Positions 13,478 to 28,400 of a stretch of 64,000 bases of DNA are shown piece after piece. The notes under the pieces were generated by a model. It did no database searches. It saw only the letters and a list, made by a program, of their open reading frames with translations, and was not told where the DNA came from. The stretch lies in NCBI GenBank assembly GCA_947652115.1, contig OX393571.1:16557171-16621170 (forward strand). Reading direction: 5' to 3'. Source of the stretch: Blastomussa wellsi (lineage: Eukaryota; Cnidaria; Anthozoa; Scleractinia; Plerogyridae). The position numbers were made by a program, and so were the translations under genes. Each line of letters opens with the position of its first letter. The stretch's first letter is position 1.

Positions 13478-16400
13478 CTACAAGAAAGATAATTATCATA
13501 AACTACTATTCCAATTGTCATGCATTAAAATATCAAAGTGATAAACCATTGCTTTAGAGCAGTGGTTTTGTCAAGACAACAATGTCCACAAATGTAACTT
13601 GGAGAACAGCTGGCCAATAAACAAGTCTAGAAAATTCCTGTCTTAATTGACTATACAAACTGCCTGAAGTCTTAACTGTGGCTTGTGTCAGACATTGCAA
13701 ATTATACCATAACTGAGTTGCCATTTAGCAAACAATAGAGGGCAAGTCTAAGAAAATGACACATGGAGGGTTTACCATTGACCATGAAAAAATGGTCACA
13801 TTGATAATGTGGCTGATTCAAGGGTTAGAGCGCTGATCTCTGAATTGTGCCCTTTACTCTCACAGTGCCAGGAGTATAAATGTGTCCGGGCAAATTGTTG
13901 AGGCAACATAGCATGCTATTGAGTAACCTTGACAGGCTTTACCCCTGGGGCAACAATTAGTAAGGAGAGGATTTACTGTACAAACAGACATTTAATATTG
14001 GTACTAACAGCTTAGGGTACAGTCAGTTTGCTCTGATAGAAGACTGTTTTCCACTGTATCCAAACCCATGGACAAGGCTGACCCAAGACCAACAAACTGT
14101 GAAACAACAAAAACATGAATATGTCAGAGATGAGGTTTCTGAAACAACAATAGGATATATTTAACATGAATCTCAAGTTTTCATTTCTGTTCTTGTTACA
14201 AGACTCATTGCACAGAATTAATCTAATGAGGATGACAGAGTATGCAGAATTCCTAGACTTGCATTGCGACCGAAATACAAGAGCATAATTTCTACACCTT
14301 GCTCTCAAGCTGTCATTACACAGCCAAGTTTCTACTTAGCAGTAATATCATGGGTGGGTTTTCCAGACTTTTGGTGGGAACTTGAGTTTCTAAAAATCAC
14401 ACTTAAAGGGACACTGTCACACCTGATATATCATATTTTAATAATTATGGCCTGTAGCTTGCTGTAATCGTGCATTATTGTCTTGCAATAGGAGGAGAAA
14501 AATGCTAAAAGTGGTGAAAGCACAGAAGAAACAACTAAGAACAAAAAATAACTATTAAAAGATTTAAAATTTCACAAGAATGTCAGCTTTGATTTCTGGA
14601 CATCCTGTCCAGAAATCAATTTTCATGAACTGCAATCCACTTCCATCCTTGTAATCCTGTACTACTCCCCCAAAATACCTGTTCTATCTTGTTCTGTGGA
14701 ATCTTTTTTATCAAATTTATTCGTGTATTTGGTGGCATTTGGCACAATAATATGGAAATTAGAAAATATAAATTTCTATAATCAGGCGTGACAGTGTCCC
14801 TTTAGAAACTGACGAGTGTCAGTTCTAAATACGTTTTACAATGCAACAATGTTTCACTCAGTCACTTACCTCTCCCATGACAGCCATGGGCGATGCACCA
14901 ATAGCCTTGGCGACTTTGTGTTCCACTAAATAGAACATGTACTCATCGTAAAGGAGCCTTATCAAATGGAATGAACCAAAGCTGGCTGCACTTCGCAAGG
15001 TCAGATCACGGATTATCATGGAGCTAAAGTAAGCAAGTGTTAAACAGAACAGGTGATTTACAGCTGTACATTTCAACACACTTTAAGGCACAATAGTAGA
15101 ATGTTAACTGTCCTGGACCTTAATCAAGAGTTTGGGGTCTGGCATTGGTCAATATCATGGCAGTATCATTTTAGGCACGACAGTTTTCTCTAGTAGTGCC
15201 TCTCTCCTCAATTAGTTGTCAAAGAATTGTTAGGGCTACATTCTTGTTACACAGTACTGTTATGCAATAAAATATGAAACTATTTTTGTACTTGTACTTA
15301 AAAATGATAGATGGTAAATTTTCAGCTCAGTGAATAAACAACAAAGATGAAATGATGAAATATCACACAAACATACGATAAAGAAAAATCTGAGTCCCCA
15401 ACAGGATTCAAACCCATGTCCTCTCAGATATTGGAGGGTGCTCTAACCAACTCAGCTAAAAGAGGTATTGGTGTGCTAAGGCTATTTGCTCGGTTCACAT
15501 GTGATGCACATGCTACATACTGCTAGGATAAGCAATGTTGAAACAACATGAGTAGGATGAATATAATAAATGGTAAATTTTCAGCTTGGGTTCTTGTAGC
15601 TCAGTTGGTTGGAGCAGCATCTGGGAGGTAATGAAAGGGTTTGAATCCTGTCTGGGACTCGGATCTTTTTGTTTTTGTCCCAAGGTTATGTCATGTTTGA
15701 CCATTTCATCTTTCTTATTTTTCCACTTGTTTGTGAAAGTCTTACCTGTAAAATGACCACTTTAACAGGAACTGCCTTGCTGCCTTGGGAAACTCAGCTG
15801 TCCCCTCATGTTGCTTGAGAACTTGATCCACCACACCTTCCAGCCAGCTTGCCCATTGTTCAAGAGAGTTCTTCAAAAAAAGGATATAGAATGAAAATAA
15901 GGTTAAAGGGGCTCAGTCACCATGAAAAACCTTGATATAATAAGATGTAACAAACTGAGAAGAAACAAGGGTAGCTGCAAATGAGGAAGATTGAGAAGGA
16001 TTATAATTGACCAATTTGAAACGTTTAGCTAATGTGTCATCTTTGACAGAGCCCCAGCCCTTTAACATTATAGCACCTGCTTATAAAGCACATAATTTCC
16101 CAGAAAGCCATCAAAGTCAAGCGGGTTTTGTGTGTGGATATCAACTGTTTGGAGGAAATAAGGAAAAAAGCAATCAATGTAGTTTAAGATAACCTGTTCT
16201 GATGAGGCACGACTAGCTTAGCTCAAAGGCTAACCATCAGACAAGTGCAAATTATTCCATAAGTTAAATAATGGCTATTGTATCATACCTGCTGCTGGAG
16301 GGTGAGTTTAAAATCCTGCTCCAGACGATACACCATATTGTCATCACATTGACATACCCAAGAAGCTTGCTCCTACAGGGAATAAACCACATATCAGCCT

Positions 16401-19400
16401 TTATAGAGGATTAGAGTACTCTGCATGGATTAGAAAAATTTAAAGGTTTTCTCTAGTGCTTATTATAATAAATATCAGGTGCATATGATAACTGGAAAAT
16501 TTTTGATAAGTCAGTACAAACAAAATACCAATCTCACCTGTACATTGGCAAAGTCCACTCTGTTAAGGTCAGCCAACATCTGACTGATCTGAGAAGAATT
16601 CTGAAGCACAGCACGAGCAGCTTGGGCCAAGTGGTTCAGCGATGTGTACCGACGGAGAGTCTGTGCAAATGCACTGCAAGTAGACACCTGTTGAATAAAC
16701 ACAAAATTGAGCAACCTTGACTCTTTGATAACTGACGCAGACTTGGTTGATTCCTGTCAGCAATACAGTTGGAATTGTGAAAGGGCTTGACTCTAATTTG
16801 GGATACAGGTAGACACAACTGACTGACTGACCAACTGACCGATTGACTGATTGATTGATTCATTCATGATACTGTACTCACTTTCACATCAGCCATCTTT
16901 TTAGGGACCTGATCCAGGCTGCTCACCAACCAACCTTCAAGGCCTTTGGCAAAATTACGCACAGCCTGTGTCAAAGAAGCTGAAAGAAGGAAGCAATGAC
17001 AAAATAAGAATTGCCGGTATTTGTATTTTTTTCACTTGCTATACTTTAGTAAAGTGTGGGAGGCACAATGGCCTAATGATTAGCATGCTGGACTACGGAT
17101 GGGATGGTCCAGTAACTCTCGGGTATCGGTAGCCCTGCGATGGACTAGCATTTCCATCCAGGATGGAACAGAAATATTCCAGCCACTTAAGCTACAAAAA
17201 CTGGGATAAGCTCCAGCAGTATGGGCCACTAGTCACAACGCTTTACTTATATTATAGTGCTGACATTTTGCCATGATTGAAGAAAAAGTTCAATAGTGTT
17301 TTAGGAGTGGTGAATGGTGTCTGAAAAAATAACGTAAAATTTTAATGAAATTTGACAAGACAGTCTCACAATCTTGTGGTTTGAGCAGTTGCCAGTGTCT
17401 CCGAGTCTCATCTATTTGGTAAAGGCTTTTTGGGATCTCAATCTCGGTATCAAAAAGCATGTTTAGTATCATCATTCATCTCCCCTTTGTTTAAGCATGT
17501 TAATGAATTAGAATAGCTGCATGTATTTTTTAACAGTGGATAAGAAGGCATTATCTTACCTGGAATTGGTCGCAGAACATCAGGAATGAGGATTTCAACC
17601 AGAGTCTGATAAAGAAGATGATCACATGCTTTGACGAATGTTATTATAGGATCGTATTCACACAGCTGCTGCAGTTTTGACTGGGAAAGCCGGTTTTCAT
17701 ATTCTCCATCATCACTGAAAGAAAACAAACTATGAAAAATTAATTGTTGTTCTGGGAAGATGAATAGTGGCCCGATTCAGGACACAGATGTTCAGGGTTC
17801 AAGAGGTTCAAGGTTGTCGGACCCGAGAAAAATGGGAGCTTGACAAAAGAAGTGGTGAGAACTGGTAGAAAACAGCACATGAACCTCCCCCCCAAAAAAA
17901 CAAAGTTTAGATTCCTCTGTTAAATTTGAATCAGAATACAATTCAGAGACTGAGAAAGAGTATCACTTTTTAAACCTATTGCTTATAAATACTTTTGATT
18001 ATCGCATTTCACGCCAATTATTTTAGAGTACTCTTCTATTTATTTCAACTGGCCAGAAATGTGAAAGAGGAGGGCACCGGAACCATACTGGATTGAAATT
18101 TGAACCCAAAACTGTTGCAGCAACTTGAAAACATGTTGGGGAGGGGAGGGGTAATACGTAATGTAAACAAGGAGTGTTATTAAGTACAGTGTGTGTCTTT
18201 ACCCTCCATCTTTTTTCTCATCATCTTCAGCACCAGACCCTGATTTATCGTCTCCTGATGGATGTCGCCAGAATGTTTGCCACAAGGACTCAACCAAAGT
18301 GAACTGCAAGTTGACTACAACATCAAGGAAAGCCTGCAAAACATGTCAGAAAAAAAAATTTGTACTACCTGATTTGTCTGTAAGAATGATTGGGGGCTAA
18401 TAGACCAATTCCGATATATTAATATTCCAACATGTCGCCGCGGCTTAGGGAAATAAAACAAAAGATTTTGCATCAAAGCTTAGGGATGAATAAATAATTT
18501 CTTTTCTTTTAGGGGGGTTGAACTTGAAAAAGTCTTCTTCAGAGGTCATTTCAACCGATAGTTCAAGCGTTAAGTTCGGTGACATAATCACTGGAGTGAC
18601 ATTTCAGCCCTCTCAGACCCTAAAAACAATAGAAATATTTTGTTCATATATTTCTCACCTGACATAAATAATAATCTAAGTTATTTACAGGTCCTTTTAT
18701 AGCAGAAAACGCGAAGAACAAGATACTAAAGAACGAAACAAAACCCGTCGCAACATTGTTGCAATGAAGAGCGCGAACGCCTGACACATTCCTACTCGTC
18801 CCAGATAATTTCACATTTTGCCCTGTTGAAGTCATTTGAAATCTTGGTTGTTTGGTGTCACAAGAATAATAAAGAAAAGAAAAACAAGTGATTTACTTTC
18901 ATCCCGTTAATGGGAGCTGTTTGAAGTGCTTTTTGCCTTGGCTTCATTTTATTCAACATAAATTTTGCCTTTCCAATTTACTGACGAAAGCCAAAAATGG
19001 CGGACTAATAAAGCTATTCACAGCACGAGTCTTGCCTCGCACTGCAGATTAAAACTACAGGCCCTTTGAAGGTAGGAGATGTGAATGAAGTTATTCAGTC
19101 TTTAAGTTATAAAAGAATTTGAACGATAAAGAAGATTAGACTTTCGTTCTTCGAAAGATTTTGATTTTAATAGAAGTTCCTCGATCTTCAGTGGACGAGG
19201 CTGACCTTATGTCTCGAAAAGGAACTCTTATCATATTCCATACTAATCGCATTTAAGCTTACTTTAGGACCGTATTTTGCGTTAAGAAAGAAAAAGGGCA
19301 ACTGATTTTTTGAGCCAATTATTTAAGTAAATATGCGATCACTTTTTCTTATATTTGCTCCTTTATTTTTTCGTTCCATGCGATATAGCGATAGTATTCT

Positions 19401-22400
19401 TAACTTTACATTAGCTGAAGCTTTAGACATTAAAGAAGAACATCTTCTAGACGTGATTGTGCGTATTTTCTATTAAAAATAAATTAAATTTAAGCCTAAT
19501 TTTTTTCCAAGAAATCCAGGCGAGGGGGGTCTTTTGTCTTGGAAATCCAGACAGGAGGGGGGGTCTTGTGCTTCAGGAAATCCAGGTGAGAAAGGGGGTT
19601 AAAAAATGACCCCATCCATCAGGGGTGTGTGGATTTTTTCTGGAATAACCCAGTTTCAATATATCAGAATTGGTCTATTGATTCAGAAAAATGCCTCAAT
19701 AACTGTAACAAGATTCCTACCTCACAGTGTTCCCTGTACATGTCAACAAAAGTGTCAAGATCATGATCAGTGATCCCCTCTGCAATGAGCAAAAAACACA
19801 GACACTTTAGCATACTCTTTGGGTCCCAAAATTACCTGCATTTCTGTGAAGTTTTGTACCTTTCCCAACAAAGTTTGAGGTATTTTTGCAATTACCATGT
19901 TAAAAAAACTTGAGAATGTCTCAGAATAATTTAACACAGTTAACTGAAGCAGGTAGGCTTTATGATTCTTGGATTTTACATGAACCATTTATTCAGCTCC
20001 AAAAACCTATTTCTTGAATTTTCAAGTAATGGTAACCTGGAAGAGGGCATTCCTTGAGGTCCAGTTCCTCGAACTCTGGCAGTCCCTGTGTGACATCACC
20101 TAGGTATTGCTGGTGCTGCTGCATCTGGCTCTGCTGTGCTTGCTGATCTGCGGACACTGCTGGTGAGTGCGATACTGCCTCCCCCGAGTCAGCAGTATCC
20201 AACCTAGCAGCAGGCTTCAGTCTACGAGAAAGCAAAGAGCTGATGTTGATTGTGGTGAGTGTTAAATCATGACAAGAAAAGGTGTTTCTCCTCCAGTCAT
20301 TCATAGTAAAGCAAAACTGAATGATTTCTAGAAATGGTGAGAGGATGCCACATCAGCCTCAGCTGGTTTTCATGCGAGTCCTCTATCAAGGTCGAAATGG
20401 AATTTTCCGGTAGAAATTTTGGTTTTTGAGTAGATAAGAAAACTGGAGAACCTGGATAAAACTGCTGGAGCGAGGAGAGAATCAACAACAAACTCAACCC
20501 ATGCCACATATGGCACTGGGCTGGAATCAAAACTGGGTCACATCGGTGGGAGGCAAGTGCTCTCACTGGGTCACTCACCACCTCAATCATTGAAAGGTCA
20601 TGGTAGAGGTTGGAAAGGTCATCGTAGCCAAATGGTTAGCACTCTAGACTCCAGATCAAACATTCTGGTTTCCAGCCCTTGCCAGACTCACCACATTTTG
20701 TTCTTGGCCAAAACACTTTACTCCCACAGTGCTCCTCTTCACTCAGGTGTGTGTGTGTGTATCTAGCATGACACAGACTTTACCCTTTTTTAGTTGACGA
20801 TTGTTTAGATTTTCACTATCACTGATTACGACTATTTTATTACCTTTTCTGCGTAGATGGTGACTGTCTCATAGCCACCTGGGCATCATCTGACAGAGCA
20901 TTGAGCGGTGAACTTGGTTTTATGCGTATTCCATAATAATGATACTTGGAGTTACCCCTGAGATGAAAAGGTGGAACGTGGAAAATTGTTAATTAGAAAA
21001 TTACAACCATAGAAGTATACCAGAAATATATCTTGATCTCTCATCAATATTTCACTTTCAAATTCTTTAGACACCTCTTTTAAATTTTACCAAAATAAAT
21101 CAAAAGATATTTTATTAAAAACAATCACTGCAAAACCTTTGATTTGGGCCTTTTAGGAATATTCATGAAACACCTTTCTCCAGAGAAAACCACTAGACTA
21201 TACAAATATCAATTTATACTTTTTTAATCATGTATAGAATCTTGAATACATAAACAGAGCAGATTTTACAATATAGACAGCGAGATTCAAAAAACCAAAT
21301 AAGAAGAAACGAGCATTTAGTGTAGTAAATTGTTCTGACCTTGTACCCAAGCGTCTTGTTCTTAGCCCCATAAACACTGATCTAATTAGCTTTCCAAAGC
21401 TTGCAGCATTCACGGCATCAAGTTTGTTTCCCTGGCAGTGTTGAAGGTAATGATTGTAAAGGGTGCTTCGCGGTAAACTTACGCCTTCTGCTGTCTCATA
21501 GTTGTCAACTAACCACTGTACCTTCAAACAGCAAAAATAATCAGAGTATCAGTGAAAAGATTACTGATTTCAAAACATTCGAAAGCAAGTTGCAATTGGT
21601 TTGGATTTTAGTTCTGATTGGCTGAAAACATGGTGCAAGTTTTTTGAACTGATCATCTAACATGCTAATACAAAACCAAAGTGAACACAAATTACTTGCG
21701 GCACTAAATTGAAATCTGGGATGCTCTAATTATTGCTTGGTTAAAATCACGAGGTAAAGGAGGTGAGGTGGGAACTATAAAGGGGGATGAGAGAAGAGAC
21801 AACCACAAAAGTGTGAGCAGCAGGAGGGAGAAATAAAGTAAAGCCTTTTGAGCAGAACCTGGCTGCTGGCATGTAACTCTGGTTTCTGTAACTTGAAGCG
21901 GCTAGGAGTATTTCTACTCCTCCTGGACGGGATGCTAGTCCATCGCAGGTTACTCCCCAACATTTTGCCAGGTTTCCCTAACAATTCACTGGTACCCATT
22001 TATACGCCTGGTGTAGAGAGGCACTGTGAGAGTAAAGTGTCTTACCCAAGAACACGACACAGTAACCCTGGACGGGGCTTGAACCCGGGCCATTCAAACC
22101 AGAGTCCAGCGCAGTAACTGTTAGGTGCAACGGGCAGGTAGTGGGAGTTAAAAGAACAGAAAGCAGGAAGTTCAGATCCTCCTACTGTCTGACAACCCAC
22201 CAGAAGTGGACTTACTGTTGCAGGAGATGCTCTGGTTGTATGTGTTATCGGGTGTCGTTGTGCCTGCATGGTCGTCCCAGCAGGTGTAACCTGTAAGAAT
22301 GTTTGCCCACTTGTGACTGAGCCTGGTGCCGAGACTGCTGTGAAATTCTGTGCCTGTTGGCCTGCGTCGATATAAGGTGCTGTTGCTTGTTGTGCAAACA

Positions 22401-25400
22401 TTGTTCCGTCATTGTAATGGTAAGCATTGCCCCTGGAAGATGTAAATCACAAGGAGAAAAATAAACACTTAAATGACTAGCTTGTAGCTGGAAATCTAAC
22501 AAATGCCTCATGGTGGAACTTTGATACATCAGATTGTCCAATTTTATACATTCATGTAATGTCTACCAAGCACAACACTGCAGATTTATCACACAAAATA
22601 GTACTACAGTCAAAATAACTAATTTTCTTATAGGGTTAGGGCAAACTAGACGGTTCTATCTATCTAAAGCTGGAACTCTCCACTTAAGCTAACAGCCTTT
22701 CAATATATTTCATAATTTCTATAATATTACATGTGTTATAACAGTTCACAAACTACTAGATGATTTTTCTATTTTTACTCTGCTGTTTCATCTACTATAA
22801 ATATGATAAATGATATTTGTGCAATGAATCACATGACAACATTTTACCGTACTTCATAACGTTCTTTTACAAGCAAAAGTTTTAAAAGGTTCAGGTGTAA
22901 GTGTGTATGATTTTACATTTCGTACTACTGAAAACCCTGAAAATGTTCTACTTCTTTTTTTTATAATCTTGCTTTTAAGGCTTCTAAGGATATGGTAAGA
23001 TACAAACTGCAATAAAATATTCTAAGAGTGATTCTCTATTTCTGGATTGCATGGCTCACAAATCAATGTTGAGCTGATTAATTTTTAATGTTGAATTTAC
23101 CAGAAATTAACCTGAATTAGAGTCTATACTAAACAAAGCTCAAGAGATTGAAGAAAAATAGAGATCACAGATATATATCCTGTTCCTACTGTTATTTTAT
23201 AATGTTACTGTGAAGCATACAAAATATGAACCATAATATAATGAGAGAGGTATGCCTCAGTTGACAAAAATCAAGATTCTTACTTCAGCTTATGTATAAG
23301 TTTTGCCTATCTGTGTTATTCTTTGTACAACAATCACACATACATGATGCTGAATTGTGTGAAAAAATTCAAAGTTTCACCAGAGAGAATAATACAATGC
23401 AAGAATATCAATGTTTTTCCTTGAGCATCAGAATAGCTTAATTTCAAGCAGATCTACAGCTATAACAGAACAGAGCTCAGCACTTTATACAAAACCCTAA
23501 ACCTTACAGAATGCTCACAGAGAAATACCCAAACTCAAGACAAAACCAAAGAAGCGAAACTCAGCTTCAACAATTATGAAAACCTCTCCCAAGCAATATC
23601 AGATCAGAATGAAAGCAATAAGCAATTTAACATTAGTAGGCTTTGTATATAAATATCTTAACAGCAAAAGCAAAAGGAAACTGAAAAAATGATTTAAAAA
23701 CTCACAAATATGTCGAGACTGGCATCATGTGTGTAAGACTGGCCATAAAACATTAAACAATAAAGACAAGATAGCTGTCTCTTTATCTTAGTTCCTTGTG
23801 GTCAACTGAGCTCCCCAAATTGATTCTTTCCCTCATTGATTCATTCACAAAGGCTGCATGTGTTGCCATGGAAAAAAGTGTGGCCCCTTGGTAAAAATGC
23901 TATATCCTGAATACTAATCTTACTTTGCTAAATAAACATGACACCATCAATGGGCAAAAGCTTTTTAATTAATGCAGGTTTGTTCCAACATTATGATGAG
24001 AAAAACAATATCCAAGAGAAACTGGAAATTTCTATGGTAATTATTGTCACAGCAAAGCCCATGTTTATTTGCAGTTTTCTCCTGAAGAGTTTAAAATCAG
24101 TTGCCACAATTTTAATTGTAAGCTTTCACAGTTCTTGCAGAAGAAAGATCTTTTATTTCTACATGAATGAAATAACGTAATTTTTCAGGGTATACAAATG
24201 TAGAGACGAAATGTTATTTAAATATCACAATGTTATTTAATCTTTCAATATTGTTATGGGCTTTCCATATATGGAAATCAATTATCATAAATTAAAATGC
24301 AAATTACATTAATTTGAATAACATTCTTGTTATTTTCCAATTTCTTCAAACTTCTGACGAACTTGTCTTATCACAGGGTAAAAATAGCAAAGAGGGCGAC
24401 AATTTTACCATCTTCTGACTACAATCGAAGAAATCTATTTCGCCTTGAACTACAACAAAAACATTCAGATCGATTATCAACCACTCGATTCGCATGTGTT
24501 TTTTGCATTGATTCTTTATTCCCGCCAGGTGTTCACAACGTGTCGACAGACCAAACAAAGTAAATTTTCTGCTTGCATCAGTCAAAAGGGAACTAGAACG
24601 GCAAAGATGTAAATCGTTTGTGAAACTAGTCTTTCCTTAAGAAACTTACGTCGTTCCGTTCGGGTAAATAGCATGTTCTGATGGGGACTCCACATAATGT
24701 ACCTCGGTCGTGGGAAAACCTACAATAAAACAAAAAATAAAGGAACAAATAGAAGCAACATTGGAAACGTGAGGCAGTATATTATTTTCGATATAGCAAA
24801 GAATGAAAAGTGTTAAGAATAGTACAACTCAATACGGAATTGATCGTGCACTCGTCCGCTGGGGCCTATTATCAGTAACATCAATTGATTTTGCAATATA
24901 CCTTCTTTGGCCTGGAACTCGTCGCCAGAAATTACGTTGNNNNNNNNNNNNNNNNNNNNNNNNNNNNNNNNNNNNNNNNNNNNNNNNNNNNNNNNNNNNN
25001 NNNNNNNNNNNNNNNNNNNNNNNNNNNNNNNNNNNNNNNNNNNNNNNNNNNNNNNNNNNNNNNNNNNNNNNNNNNNNNNNNNNNNNNNNNNNNNNNNNNN
25101 NNNNNNNNNNNNNNNNNNNNNNNNNNNNNNNNNNNNNNNAAAGAAGGTCATGGGATTTATTTCACGTGTTTTAAAGCAGTCCCGACGACCCTTGTTATTA
25201 AAAGGTACTTGGTTTGTTGAACTTGAAAAATGTGTTGAAAAATGTTTCATGTACCTGAAAATAATATGGACTGCGCTAATTTGAACACATACTAAAAATA
25301 AGGACATATTTTGGAAATTCAGCTGTGACAGTTATTTTTAAAAAGAGTTGTACAGTAGAGTTATTTGAAACTGGTTTCGTATTGTATCGTAATCGATACA

Positions 25401-28400
25401 AAGCCATTCAGTTTTTTCTCACATTTGGTCACACCTTATACAGCATAACAAACAGCACATGGCACCGCTGATAATATACACTTCAAAGGTCATGTACTAG
25501 AGTTTTATCCACAACTGACTTCGTGATAAGAAAAACCTTGCACAGCTGTATTAAGGAGATACCGTGTGAAGGTCAGCTCACTACCGTAATCTAAATACCT
25601 TTCGTTCGTAACACACTAGGGTTTTTATCCACAGACTAAATAGCTAGGACCACCTTGTAAAAGGTAAGACAGTAGCATATTAAAGAAATTCTAGACAACT
25701 TTCATTTCAATGGCCACACACTAAGATTTCATCCAGACTGTCTGTCTATCAGTCTGTCTACAGCTACAGTGCGTCAGCGTACCTGCCTCTGTGATCAATC
25801 CATGACGATCTTTCTGTAGGACAGTGATTATTCTTTACTTATGTTTATCTTCTTAAAGGGGCATTGTCATGGTGATTTTTGAGTGTTCAGGTAAATTCTG
25901 TGCTAAAGTCATTACACAATACCATTACTTGTGCAAAAATGCTTCAGCAGAATTGTGAAGAAGATATCAAATGAAAATTTAACAGGGAGAGCAAACCATA
26001 ATCGTTGGTTTCCCATTTTTTTCAGATGGCTTGAGAATTTGAAAAAAATCCACATCCATCCTCGCCATCGATAACAACAGACGTCAGTAAACGCTTTCAA
26101 TGCCAGTAATATAGTCTTCGGTAACATAACTAGACCATTAGTTTTGGTTTTCCTTTGAGCGAAGGTCTAAAGTTTTAACTTTTAAAGTTGTGCAAAAATG
26201 AAGTGACAATGCCCCTTTAAGGTCATTCCCCTGAAATAGAACTGACAATAGATTTTCGTTCAAACTTTGCCCATTTGTTGTTCATCGTAAGGGAATTTAA
26301 ATTTTGTAATGAAAAAGAGGGGTTCCCATATTCGTTTAGGAGCAGGAGCACCTTGAAAATACCCCATAATTCGTTAAAATATCAGCTTCAGAAATGTTCT
26401 CGTTTGACTAGCTCATGCCACTTCTTATGGGAGAAGAAAAAAATAGGGAGAAAGCAAAACAAGGGAAAAAACTATAGATATACTGTATCGCCTTCAAGGA
26501 ACAATTTAATATATGTTTCATTATGAAAGCACGCATTTCCAGTCGACCTTAATTCAACTTGTTACTAGTATGCAGTGACCTCGAGGCCACAATATCTGTT
26601 CAATAAGTTCACGTTTCCGTCGATTATTTATTTTTCTGCAATGGGAATTTGTTTATATTCCTGTTATAGGAAGAAAGTGATTGCTAGTCTCAGGGTAAAA
26701 AAATATAGGTCACCTTACTCGATTATGAGAAAACGACGATTTATTTCCTTCACGAGCAAAGCCGTAAATAAAACGCCGCAGTTTTCTTTAGGTGCGCGCG
26801 CTGATGACGCAATAAATCGTGCACAGTAAGGATGCGCAGTGCAATACAGGGGAATGACCTTAAGTCTGTTTGTGTTCTCGTTCTTGGCCTGCTTGCAACT
26901 GTTTGGTGACTCTTCCGCTTATTTAGTTAGTTAGGTAGTTAGCAACTAAGTTTACTCTTTTGTTTATTTGTGTGCTGTTTTACTTGTCTGTTTAAGAGTT
27001 TGCTTATGTGATGAATGTGAGGATTATTTTAATTTTTCGCTATTTGTCAAGAGGGATTGCTCGAAACTTTACTTGTTGGTAAACGTATTCAATAGCTCAT
27101 GTGATTGTTTTATCGCGGATTGTTTGTAAACTGATTGGATATAAATTTGCTTCTTTATCTGTTCTGGTGTATGTCTTTCTCTACTGTATTTGTCTGTCTG
27201 TTAAGTTCCATGTTTTTCAGTTTCTGTTCTTTGTAAACTAACGTATATTTGTTTTATCCTATCTGTTTCTATCTGTTTGTCTGTCTCTCTGTCTGTTTGT
27301 CTGTCTTTCTCTGTCTGTGGGTCTTTCTGTCTGTCTCTGTCTCTCTCTGTTTCTCTGTCTGTCAGACAGACATTCAGCTAGTCAATGAACCAATCAGTGA
27401 CTCCCTCAGCCATCCATCAATCAGTAAGTCAGCCAGCCAGGCAGTCAGTCAACCAGGCAGTCAGTCAGCTAGTCAGTCAGTCAGTCAGTCAGCCAGCCAG
27501 TCAGCCAGTCAGCCCTTCAGCCAGTCAGCCAGCCAGTCAGTCAGTCAGCCAGCCAGCCAGTCAGTCAGTCAGTCAGTCAGTCAGCCAGTCAACCAGTCAG
27601 CCAGCCAGTCAGCCAGCCAGTCAGTCAGCCAGTCAGTCAGCGATTCAGCCAGTCAGCCAGCCAGGCAGGCAGTCAGCCAATCAGTCTGTCAGTCAATCAG
27701 CCAGTCAGCCAGCCAGTCAGTCAGCCAGTCAGTCCGTCAGTCAGCCAGTCAGTCAGCCAGCCAGCCAGCCAGTCAGTCAGTCAGTCAGTCAGCCAGTCGG
27801 CCAGCCAGCAAGTCAGTCAGTTTTAGTCTGTCGGGTTGCTCAGTTTCTAAGTTTTGAAAGTCAATTCCTGATCTTCCCTGCCTGCTTATCTGTGTCCATT
27901 GCTTTGGCTATATGCATTTATGACCATTTATATATCGCCCATTTTATCAATCGCTTTGTAATTCCATGGTCGGCCGTTTTCACTGTCCTATTGTCTTGAC
28001 TTGTTAAAGAACATTTTGACTGTTCCTGGTCATAAAAAAAACTTTATTTGTTATAAATCCCGATACCCTTTTTTGTTGTTTATTTGCCTTGAGCCGGACG
28101 CTGTCGCACTTCATGCTTCTCCTCAATATCAAACCGTTTCATTCCACAATGCTATTCTACTTTACGACCCTTTCCATGTAATATTTTTGGGTAAATTTTA
28201 ACTCTTGAAGTTTTCCAGGCTAGCCACAAGTAAGTGCTTGATGAATCTGTATATCCTAAATACATATACTATTCCCTCAGTTACAATATTATAATCATTC
28301 GCAGGGATGACGCGGCGTATTTTGAGTTGGGAGGTGGTTTCCAAGCGAGCTTGTCGGAGGTCTGGGGGGGAATCCCCCCCCCAGAAAGGTTAAAATATTG

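Noticed and set aside
15588..15662. Possible functional tRNA gene
   Set aside because: A and B boxes are present, but the acceptor and anticodon arms do not pair well and the flanks match a dispersed repeat.
24803..25307. Open frames of 111-164 residues around the N gap
   Set aside because: They run through 200 undetermined bases. The readable parts have no support.
27249..27999. Two ~200-residue Ser/Gln/Pro-rich open frames
   Set aside because: They are translations of the CAGT/CAGC microsatellite. Any frame of this repeat is open.
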